DNA from: Pontibacter liquoris
GTDB lineage: Bacteria; Bacteroidota; Bacteroidia; Cytophagales; Hymenobacteraceae
Length of the DNA: 64,000 nucleotides
Direction: 5' to 3'
NCBI RefSeq assembly: GCF_022758235.1
Contig: NZ_JALEBG010000003.1
Coordinates: forward strand, 186,001 to 250,000
Position numbers and translations under genes: made by a program. This document shows positions 57,801 to 64,000 of this stretch, piece after piece. The notes under the pieces are model-generated. The model saw nothing but the letters and a program-made list of their open reading frames with translations. It was not told the DNA's origin and did no database searches. Position 1 is the first letter of the stretch; each line of letters starts with the position of its first letter.

Positions 57801-58009
57801 TTGCTGCCGGCCGGCACACTAATGGTATATTCGCCGTTAGCCCCTGTGGTAGTCCCCACGGTAGTTCCTTTCACGATCACCGCGACACCAGGTAACGGTT
57901 GGCCACTGGCCTGGTCTGTAACCGTTCCTGATACGGCATTACCCTGCGCCATTGCCTGCAGTTGCAGGCCCAGTAAAAGGATAAAGCCTAATAGTAGTAG
58001 TTTTTTCAT
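54872..58009 (-). CDS. SusC/RagA family TonB-linked outer-membrane protein (locus 2)
   Basis: A 1045-residue transporter starting at ATG 58009 (MKKLLLLGFIL). Signal peptide to about residue 22, regulatory-like domain, EQLQEVVVTALGRQ TonB-box-like segment and plug, then a barrel ending in LRLTF-type C-terminus (RLTF). It heads a four-gene operon with SusD, DUF5011 and lipid-binding proteins. Compared with locus 1 it is closer to genome-average GC. Confidence 0.95.
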   Translation of the reverse strand: MKKLLLLGFILLLGLQLQAMAQGNAVSGTVTDQASGQPLPGVAVIVKGTTVGTTTGANGEYTISVPAGSNTLEFRFIGYTTVERNIDNATTIDVALGVNAEQLQEVVVTALGRQEEERTLGYATQQVGSEQLTQGRDRSVLNALQGKVAGVNIQSQGGGPGSSTRVVIRGAKSISQSNQALFVIDGIPVDNGSSGTNDNLNNGIDVGNRANDINPDDIESVNILKGPAAAALYGARAANGVIMITTKSGKNTNKKAEISLLSSYTLEDVLRYPEFQNRYGQGFFGAPDLRENTSWGPTFTGQLLPWGQIVDGQQRVKPYSALKDNIKEFYEYGSNWTNTVSVAGGAEKATYYASYSNTQQEGVVPSTEYNRNSLAFKGSVNLTNKFTSTVSLTYTKSGGDFAMTGQGNSVFNQLIQTPRDIPVRELEDLNNPFNDEAGFYSPYTINPYWAIKNQTFTNDVDRTFGNITLGYEPIENLNITYRIGTDFYTDRRKQFMAIRDVEGPNEANNDNGMYSERQIYFRELNSDIMVSYNRDLTEDLNLELLVGNNVNQRSTDDLTATADALANNQFQSLSNIVGTPLAVSFRDKRRLIGLYGSAKVGFRDYLWLEVTGRNDWSSTLPIGDNSFFYPSVNLAFDAASAFGLADSSPINFAKIRANYANVGNDALAYSTSSIFTSGNISDGFAGTDLNFPFGGLPGFEVSNVIGNPALKPENTSSWEIGADIRFFNERIRLDGAYYNSKSTDQIINVPLSFTTGFGSAFLNAATVRNKGVELVVGGIPIETNDFSWDISVNYTKNDNTVEDVFGGNEISLGGLASAALVISEGRPYGTFKAEDVLRDPQGHIVVNAVTGEPRTAPEQTYQGSIQNDWTGGLVNTFRYKGARLSVVFDTRQGGKMYSRTRSTQRFAGTAPETLFNDRQPYIIPNSVVEVGSSGEYVENTTPLTNDNLYDYWGNLPEGTNIIDASFTKLREVSLSYKLPAAITEKTFFGNIEVGFSGRNLVLWTPDENTYIDPEMNSFGNGNLQGYDFSSTPSTRSWGANIRLTF

Positions 58010-58672
58010 TGTAGTAGTCGTTTGGCTGATAAAAAGTGCGAGTGGAGGCACCTGGCGCCATGTATGGCCTGGCCTCCCGAAATGCTGACCCTGGCAGGCA
58101 CCTGTAAACCGGTCCTGCCTCTTCAGCGATGTTTAAGTATGATGAAACCCTCCATCTGCACAACCTGGCGGCCGTTTTTGAGTAACGGAGTAATAGAGAG
58201 ACAAAAAGTATACTGATGCCCCAGATTGGGTAGCATCCCTGGAAAGGAGGAATAAAAGGAAGCTTTTTAAAGACGATCGCAGCGCGGCACTGCTGCCGCT
58301 GATACCGTCACTTCCGCAAATAAACCGGTTACGAGGGTTTAAACCGGATTTGCTGACTTAAATCGAGAGGGTGAATTTAAGCCCTGTTTTAGCTTTTAGA
58401 AAGAAGGAAAAACGACGTTGTCCTGCAGCAACACTATCCTGCAACAGCTATATAGAAGACCTGAATTATTCAAGTTTATACTATTATAATAACATGTTAT
58501 ACGGCAAGATGTTGCCAGAGTGTTTCTATTTAATACAGATTTTCTCCTGCCCCGCAAAGCTAACACGACCAGTCATTCCGGCCATTTCGGATAAGCCGTA
58601 GCCCCGCTGCCAGCCTGAAAATAGAAAAAGGCGCCTGAAGAGCGCCTTTTTCTATTTTGCCTGAAAACTGTT
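58010..58672. other. Intergenic region upstream of SusC locus 2
   Basis: No gene seen. One AAGTATA heptamer at 58206; an AT-rich piece near 58480-58500. The region must hold the SusC promoter, but no exact TAnnTTTG word was found. Confidence 0.5.
58618..58658 (-). terminator. Terminator of prfB
   Basis: A 17-bp stem, 58618-58634 with 58642-58658, core AAAAAGGCGC, with T runs on both strands, 15 bp beyond the prfB stop. Confidence 0.85.
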
Positions 58673-59750
58673 TTATGCCTGCATCAGAAACGCCTTGATA
58701 TACTCGTCCAGGTCACCATCCAGCACGTTCTGCACATCGCTGCGCTCCACGCCGGTGCGGATATCTTTGACGAGCTTGTAAGGGTGCAGCACGTAGTTGC
58801 GAATCTGCGAGCCGAAGTCGATGCGCTTTTTGGTGCTCTCAATACGATCGCGCTCCTCGTTGCGCTTGTCTATTTCTATCTGGTAGAGGCGCGAACGGAG
58901 CATCCGCAGGGCGTGTTCCTTGTTCATGAGCTGCGAGCGCTCGATCTGGCATTCGATCACGATGCCGGTGGGCTTGTGCTTGAGGCGCACGGCAGTCTCC
59001 ACCTTATTCACGTTCTGCCCGCCGGCCCCGCCCGAGCGGAAGGTATCCCATTCGATGTCGGCTGGGTTCACCTCAATACTGATAGTATCGTCTACCACCG
59101 GGTAGGCAAACACCGACGCAAAGGAAGTATGGCGGCGCCCCCCCGAGTCGAACGGGGAAATACGCACCAGCCGGTGCACCCCGATCTCGGACTTCAGGTA
59201 ACCGTAGGCAAACTCGCCCGTCACTTCCAGCGTGGCTGATTTGATGCCGGCGCCCTCGCCGGGCTGGTAACTCACCTGCCGCACGCCATACTTGTGCGAC
59301 TCGGCCCACATGATATACATGCGCATGAGCATCTCGGCCCAATCCTGGCTTTCGGTACCGCCGGCCCCCGGGTTGATCTCCAGGATGGCGCTGAGCTGGT
59401 CTTCCTCGCCGCTCAGCATGCGCTTAAACTCCAGGGCCTCTACGGCCGCTTCTGCTTTTTTATACTCCTGCAGGATATCCTCTTCCGACACATCGCCTTC
59501 TTTGTAAAAGTCGAACAAAACGTCAAAGTCGGACACGGCTTTCTCTACCTCCTCGTAATGGTCAGTCCATACTTTGATGGACTTCATCTCTTTGAGAATT
59601 TTCTCGGCTTCTTTGGGCTCATCCCAGAAGCCGGCGGCCGTTGTTTTTTCTTCGGTCTCTTTTACCTGTTCTTTGCGGGCATCGTAGTCAAAGATACCTC
59701 CTCAAAGCCTCTACCCGGGCCTTTAACTCTTTTACTTGTTCCGTTGTCAT
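58673..59750 (-). CDS. prfB: Peptide chain release factor 2, with programmed +1 frameshift
   Basis: Recognises UGA and UAA and releases the peptide at the ribosome. The first frame (20 codons, from ATG 59750) meets an in-frame TGA at 59690-59688 in the sequence AGGAGGTATCTTTGAC; reading shifts +1 on CTT to GAC and continues for 338 residues, giving 358 in total. The Shine-Dalgarno-like AGGAGG and CTTTGA are the classical RF2 autoregulatory signal. The GGQ motif ([12 protein letters not shown]) and the SPFDSG anticodon-like region are present. Annotating only the second part would wrongly lose the start. Confidence 0.95.
59688..59705 (-). promoter_or_regulatory. prfB: RF2 programmed frameshift site
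   Basis: On the minus strand AGG-AGG-TAT-CTT-TGA-C contains the internal SD-like hexamer, slippery CTT and stop codon; the ORF downstream begins one base later. Confidence 0.93.
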
Positions 59751-59786
59751 GGGTGTTTGTTATACTTTATACTTTCTTTAAAAAGG

Positions 59787-59828
59787 AAAATGCTGCTGTA
59801 TAAACAGCAGTTTATACAGCAGCATTTT
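59787..59828. terminator. Long perfect hairpin between prfB and ilvE
   Basis: An 18-bp perfect stem, 59787-59804 with 59811-59828, containing ATGCTGCTGTATAAA and a six-base loop; lies 14 bp beyond the ilvE stop. Two overlapping TATACTT heptamers lie just to its left (59761, 59767). Confidence 0.8.
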
Positions 59829-59842
59829 ATACCTCAATCAGC

Positions 59843-60919
59843 TCAGCGGCTTATTCTGTAGTTCCAGCCATGCGTATCGGGTGCCTGGCCTGTTTTGATC
59901 TTATCCAGCTCGGTAGCTATTCTATTAGACATTTCACGCTGCGCTACCGGCGGCAGTTCATAGTCTGTGCCGTTGTAGTGGATGGCAGCGATGGGCGCAA
60001 TGGTGGCGGCAGTGCCCGCCCCGAAAGCCTCCTGCAGCTTGCCTGCTTTCTGTGCAGCTATCACTTCTTCCACGGCCACTCTACGCTCCTCCACGGTATA
60101 GCCCAGGTCGCGGGCCAGCTGCAGCACGCTTTTGCGGGTAATACCGTTCAGGATGGTGGTGCTTACGGCCGGTGTAATGAGCTTGCCGTCTATCACAAAC
60201 ATCACGTTCATGGTGCCGGCCTCCTCGATATACTTATGCTCTTTGGCATCTGTCCAGATGAGCTGCTGAAAGCCTCTTTCCTGCATTTTGCGGGCCGGCA
60301 TCAGGGCTGCGCCGTAATTACCGGCTGTTTTGGCAAAGCCTGTGCCGCCTTCCGCCGCACGCACGTACTGTGGCTCGATGGCCGCCCGGATCGGCTTGTT
60401 ATAGTATGCCCCCACCGGGCAGGAAAACACCACAAAGCGGTAGCTGTCCGATGGCCGCACGCCTACAAAAGCATCAGTGGCAAACATAAACGGCCGTAGG
60501 TACAGGGCACTGCCTGCCTGCGCGGGTACCCAGTCGGCATCCAGGCGAAGCAGTTGCTCCAGGCCCTGCATAAAGATCTCTTCCGGCAACTCGGGCATGC
60601 ACATGCGCTCGGCAGACAGGTTGAGGCGCTTAAAGTTCTCCAGCGGACGGAACAGCAACACATCACCGTTTGTACTGTCGCGGTAAGCCTTCATACCCTC
60701 AAAAATGGCCTGCCCGTAATGCAGGGCCGAGGTGGCAGGGCTAAGCGACATGTTGCCATAAGGCACGATTTCGGGTGTTTGCCAGGCGCCGTCCCGGTAA
60801 TCGGCCACCAGCATATGATCGGCAAAGAATTTTCCGAACTCCAAGTTATTAAAGTCCACTTCATCGATGCGCGACGTGGCCACCTGCTGAACTGGTATAT
60901 GTAAGGTATCTACAGACAT
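59843..60919 (-). CDS. ilvE: Branched-chain amino acid aminotransferase
   Basis: A 358-residue class IV PLP aminotransferase that interconverts Leu, Ile and Val with their 2-oxo acids. GTGFAKTAGNYGAAL carries the PLP lysine, and EAGTMNVMF with ITPAVSTTILNGITRKSVL are family signatures. Full length matches the eukaryotic-like, larger branch of BCAT. It lies next to the cobalamin adenosyltransferase gene on the same strand. Confidence 0.93.
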   Translation of the reverse strand: MSVDTLHIPVQQVATSRIDEVDFNNLEFGKFFADHMLVADYRDGAWQTPEIVPYGNMSLSPATSALHYGQAIFEGMKAYRDSTNGDVLLFRPLENFKRLNLSAERMCMPELPEEIFMQGLEQLLRLDADWVPAQAGSALYLRPFMFATDAFVGVRPSDSYRFVVFSCPVGAYYNKPIRAAIEPQYVRAAEGGTGFAKTAGNYGAALMPARKMQERGFQQLIWTDAKEHKYIEEAGTMNVMFVIDGKLITPAVSTTILNGITRKSVLQLARDLGYTVEERRVAVEEVIAAQKAGKLQEAFGAGTAATIAPIAAIHYNGTDYELPPVAQREMSNRIATELDKIKTGQAPDTHGWNYRISR

Positions 60920-60947
60920 AAGTATAGAATTTGTTTTCAGGTATAAA

Positions 60948-61496
60948 TCAGATGCGGGGCTTCCAGGTTACTTCTTCGGCGCCGAGCTCCTGCGTCATTA
61001 TACGGCAAAGGGCAAACAGATAATCCGACAGACGGTTTAAATAAATAATCACCAGGTCCTCCACTTCCGATTCCTCCTGTAACCCGATAGCCAGGCGCTC
61101 GGCCCGGCGGCACACGCAGCGGGCCACATGGCCAAATGATACCGAAGGATGACCGCCTGGCAGCACAAAAGCGCGCAGCGGCGGAACGGCAGCCGTCATA
61201 CTATCAATTTCCGTTTCCAGCAAATGGATATCCGCTTCGTGCAGGTCTGGCGTTTTCATTTTCGACTTTCCGGGATCGGTGGCCAGCAGAGAGCCGATGG
61301 TAAACAGCCTGTCTTGGATCTCTTTCAGAATAGGGGACCGGCTTTTATTTACTTCCTGGTCGCGTACCAGGCCAATGTACGCGTTGAGCTCGTCTACAGT
61401 TCCGTAGGCCTCGATGCGCAGGTGCGACTTAGCAACCCGGGTGCCCCCGATGAGGGATGTGGTGCCTTTATCGCCTGTTTTGGTATATAGCTTCAT
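60948..61496 (-). CDS. PduO-type cob(I)alamin adenosyltransferase
   Basis: A 182-residue enzyme that makes adenosylcobalamin from ATP and cob(I)alamin. The opening KLYTKTGDKGTTSLIGG is the ATP-binding signature, and helix residues around VDELNAYIG and RRAERL match the PduO group. It is five bases downstream of the ABC ATPase gene, so transcription may be linked. Confidence 0.93.
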   Translation of the reverse strand: MKLYTKTGDKGTTSLIGGTRVAKSHLRIEAYGTVDELNAYIGLVRDQEVNKSRSPILKEIQDRLFTIGSLLATDPGKSKMKTPDLHEADIHLLETEIDSMTAAVPPLRAFVLPGGHPSVSFGHVARCVCRRAERLAIGLQEESEVEDLVIIYLNRLSDYLFALCRIMTQELGAEEVTWKPRI

Positions 61497-61501
61497 GAAT
61501 G

Positions 61502-62221
61502 TTACTCTGCCTGTAGCTTAGCGGCGGTCACGATATCGGTATTCTGCACATCCGATTCTACCAGGCCGTCGCGTAAACGGACAATACGATGCGCATACCG
61601 GGCAATGTCTTCCTCGTGCGTTACCATAATGATGGTGTTGCCCCGGGCATGCAGGTTCTCAAACAGCTCCATAATCTCGTAGGAGGTCTTGGAATCGAGG
61701 TTACCGGTCGGTTCGTCGGCAAGTATAATGCTGGGATTGTTGATGAGGGCGCGCGCAATGGCCACCCGCTGCCGCTGCCCGCCGGACAGTTCGTTGGGTT
61801 TGTGCTTGCCGCGGTTGCCCAGGCCTACGCTTTCCAGGGCCAGCTGGGCCTTCTCTTCGCGCTGGCTTTTGTTGTAACCGGCATAAATAAGGGGCAGGGC
61901 CACGTTCTCTAAAGACGATTGGCGCGGCAACAGGTTGAAGGTCTGGAACACGAAGCCGATCTCTTTGTTGCGCACTTCGGCCAGTTCATTATCGGTCATG
62001 TTGCTCACATCGTTCCCATTCAGGATATAAGTGCCGCCCGTAGGCGTATCCAGGCAGCCGATGATGTTCATGAGCGTGGATTTTCCGGAACCGGACGGCC
62101 CCATAAAAGCCACATACTCGCCTTTTTGAATGGTGATGGTGACCGATTTTAGGGCATGGATCGTTTCGCTGCCCATGCGGTATACCTTCGAGATATCGTG
62201 CGTTTCGATGATCGTGTTCAT
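61502..62221 (-). CDS. ABC transporter ATPase of the LolD/MacB type
   Basis: A 239-residue ATPase. Walker [10 protein letters not shown] (residues 41-49), signature LSGGQRQR, Walker B IILADEP and the switch His in MVTHEE are complete. The group powers MacB- or LolCDE-type export of lipoproteins or drugs. No permease lies directly downstream, so its partner is elsewhere, possibly upstream beyond the edge. In Walker B, an ATA isoleucine codon lies in a TATACTT heptamer. Confidence 0.92.
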   Translation of the reverse strand: MNTIIETHDISKVYRMGSETIHALKSVTITIQKGEYVAFMGPSGSGKSTLMNIIGCLDTPTGGTYILNGNDVSNMTDNELAEVRNKEIGFVFQTFNLLPRQSSLENVALPLIYAGYNKSQREEKAQLALESVGLGNRGKHKPNELSGGQRQRVAIARALINNPSIILADEPTGNLDSKTSYEIMELFENLHARGNTIIMVTHEEDIARYAHRIVRLRDGLVESDVQNTDIVTAAKLQAE

Positions 62222-62237
62222 ACAGCCTTTTTCATAG

Positions 62238-64000
62238 TTACCAGTTCTCAGCGCGTGTGACTACATCCTGCCGCTGTTTTTCATATTTCTTACTAAATGT
62301 AGTATATTCTGAGGCAGGAAGCAAACTTTGCAGCGTGACCAGAGCCTGGTCCGCATAGCTTTGTAAGCCCTGATTCAGGCTTTCCAGGGCATAAGCTTTG
62401 TAGAGCTCCGCCGAGTAGGGGTTGTAGGTAATGCCGCTCAGCAGGATGTTGTAAGCACGCTCCTGGCCCGGGTCATGCTGCCGGAAGAAGTCTGCCGCTG
62501 CCAGCACCACATCCTCGTCGTAGAGCAGCATCTTAAGAGCCTGCTGGTACCGCTCCGCGGCCTCCCGGTTGCGCCCTTTGGCCGCCGCCACGCTGGCTCT
62601 GAAGTATAAGTTCAGGCGTTTGTCCCGGTCTGTCAGGTAGAGGTTGTTCATGCGGCTGAGCAGCACATCGTATTCGCGGGTATGGAGCCAGAGCTTCAGT
62701 TGCTGCACGTTCAGGGCCGAGCGCAGCTCCCCTTCCGGCTGTAGCTGGGCTGCCGTTTCTTTGATCGCCTGATGGGCCTGCCCCCACTGTTTGCGGCGCA
62801 TCAGGTACCCGACACGCGCCACCAGCGCCCAGCGCTTCATGTCCTTTTCGGTGATAGCCTGCACCAGGGTGTTTACCTGCTCGGGGCTCAGCTGCGGCAG
62901 GTAGGTAAGCAGGTATTGCACCTTCTCTTTATCCGTGCCCTGCAGGGTAATCTGCCCCAGAGGCCGGCGCAGCACCGTGGCTAGCGCCTGTGCCGCCTGT
63001 GTGGCTTCGGCATCTTCGGTATAGGCTACTTCTTCCAGCGCCTTTACGGCATCGGCAGGCTTGTGGGCCAGCGCCAGCGCGTAGCCTTCTGAGAGGTACG
63101 CCGGCATGAATCCCCTGTCTTTGGCCTGTTTGAAGTATGCCGCCGCAGCCTGGTTATTCTGCTCTTCCAGCATCCAGATAGCCAGGGCATTGTAATAGTA
63201 CCCGCTACGGTTGCCGGCCTGCAGCGCCAGATTCTCCAGCACGTCACGGGCCTCTTTGGGGCGCCCATTGTAATGGTGTACCAGCGCCTTGAGGTATAGC
63301 AGGTCTTCGAAGAAGAGTTGGTTGCCCGGCACCTTCAGGTAGGTATTGATGGCCTTCAGGCGGGTCGTGTCGCCCTGGTCGAGTGTGCTGATGGTCTGGT
63401 TATAAAAAAGCGTCAGGTCCTCTACCGCTTTGAGCGAATCGGGCTCGAAAGCATCTTTTTCCTGCGGCTCCATGCCCAGTAACTGCCGCAAGGCAGCCAT
63501 GTTGCTGCGCAAGGGTTTATAGGTGCCGTTGCTGCTCTCTTCCATCACGGCCTGTGCCGGCGCAAGCATGGCCTGCCGGGTATAAAACGCCAGGCGGTTG
63601 CTGCTAACAACATCCTTGTCAGTGCTATACTTGTCGGCCAACTTAAAGTAGTATTCGGTGCTGTCCTGCACACTGGTTTGCATGTAAAGTAGGGCCAGGT
63701 TGTTGTAGAGTTCGCCGCTTTCCGGAAACTGCTCTGCCCCTTCGCGCAGCACGTACAGCTTCTCAAAAAAGTATTGCTTTTCGTCGTAGAGGTTGGCCAG
63801 GCGCACAAACAGTTTCGGGTTAGGCCGCTTTTCCAACGTATTTTTCATCTGCAGGATCTCGTTGTTGCGCTGGTCCTGCTGGCGGTACAGGCCGGCCAGG
63901 CTGTAGTTGGCTTTCACGTTGTTGGCGTCGTAGAGGTCGCTCTCTTCGTAAAAGCGCTGGGCCAGGATGTCGTTGCCCGAGGTGCGGTACAGGTCGCCGA
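62238..64000 (-). CDS. TPR-rich protein, 5' end outside the window
   Basis: The frame is open to the right edge; about 587 residues are visible, with the natural start outside. It is helical with repeated TPR-like pairs, for example [17 protein letters not shown] and [16 protein letters not shown], across its length. The C-terminus is AENW. It is immediately upstream of the ABC ATPase gene and may form a transcriptional unit with it. Function unknown; TPR proteins usually bind other proteins. Confidence 0.8.
   Translation of the reverse strand, partial: GDLYRTSGNDILAQRFYEESDLYDANNVKANYSLAGLYRQQDQRNNEILQMKNTLEKRPNPKLFVRLANLYDEKQYFFEKLYVLREGAEQFPESGELYNNLALLYMQTSVQDSTEYYFKLADKYSTDKDVVSSNRLAFYTRQAMLAPAQAVMEESSNGTYKPLRSNMAALRQLLGMEPQEKDAFEPDSLKAVEDLTLFYNQTISTLDQGDTTRLKAINTYLKVPGNQLFFEDLLYLKALVHHYNGRPKEARDVLENLALQAGNRSGYYYNALAIWMLEEQNNQAAAAYFKQAKDRGFMPAYLSEGYALALAHKPADAVKALEEVAYTEDAEATQAAQALATVLRRPLGQITLQGTDKEKVQYLLTYLPQLSPEQVNTLVQAITEKDMKRWALVARVGYLMRRKQWGQAHQAIKETAAQLQPEGELRSALNVQQLKLWLHTREYDVLLSRMNNLYLTDRDKRLNLYFRASVAAAKGRNREAAERYQQALKMLLYDEDVVLAAADFFRQHDPGQERAYNILLSGITYNPYSAELYKAYALESLNQGLQSYADQALVTLQSLLPASEYTTFSKKYEKQRQDVVTRAENW

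Noticed and set aside
60948-62221. A complete ABC export operon
   Set aside because: No permease gene accompanies the ATPase; the neighbours are a TPR protein and a cobalamin adenosyltransferase.

Overview
The window looks like chromosomal DNA of a Bacteroidota member, most likely order Cytophagales, family Hymenobacteraceae (Pontibacter-like). The evidence is two SusC/SusD-type uptake loci, a porT homologue directly after the menaquinone methyltransferase gene, a PorE-like TPR/PD40/OmpA protein, many promoters of the Bacteroidota type (TAnnTTTG at -7), TonB-type energy transducers, and moderate GC (roughly half). No tRNA, rRNA, CRISPR array, transposase, integrase or phage gene was seen. Most of the window is core housekeeping sequence with short accessory patches.

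Layout. 1-2.1 kb: the end of a large envelope protein, then a PerR-like regulator with a 2-Cys peroxiredoxin under a visible 7-1-7 operator. 2.4-8.3 kb: enoyl-CoA hydratase, a small membrane protein, aspartate kinase divergent from fructose-1,6-bisphosphatase, small conserved proteins, a TonB-like protein and EngB. 8.4-14.7 kb: two related PD40 proteins (the second a complete PorE-like OmpA protein), then ubiE/menG-porT-SDR; this is probably a type IX secretion and gliding neighbourhood. 15.1-17.3 kb: Kdo transferase (waaA) overlapping rsgA. 17.7-18.4 kb: an SDR gene broken by a one-base deletion. 18.6-21.6 kb: fasciclin lipoprotein, cyclophilin, a ZIP transporter and a ZIP-like membrane protein. 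21.6-23.9 kb: an AT-rich islet with a DUF4917 (SIR2-like) protein and a DinB/DUF1572 protein. 24-27 kb: a ChlI-like AAA+ ATPase and a VWA protein with a previously easy-to-miss 57-residue membrane ORF between them. 27.4-31.2 kb: acyl-ACP desaturase and a three-gene sugar/glycosyltransfer set (GT2, FdtB-like aminotransferase, FdtA-like ketoisomerase). 31.3-38.8 kb: IMPACT protein, CorA, a 900-residue envelope protein, universal stress protein, ATP-grasp enzyme and a lipoprotein. 38.8-39.7 kb: a repeat-rich gene desert. 39.7-46.5 kb: dtd, a membrane-barrel candidate, MazG-like, comB, gcvT, a histidine kinase with a receiver protein, rnhB. 46.5-58 kb: two SusCD loci. 58.7-64 kb: prfB with its programmed frameshift, ilvE, cobalamin adenosyltransferase, an ABC ATPase and the start-truncated end of a TPR protein.

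The most unusual signal is not a gene. The heptamer TATACTT/AAGTATA occurs roughly ninety times by eye, where about six to eight are expected by chance. It is in both orientations, in genes and between them, often next to or inside terminators, and ten direct copies lie within 273 bp at 38821-39093 with several spacings near multiples of 11 bp. It is sparse over the SusCD genes. This resembles the behaviour of DNA uptake sequences or another dispersed genome-wide recognition word, but its function is not known from this sequence.
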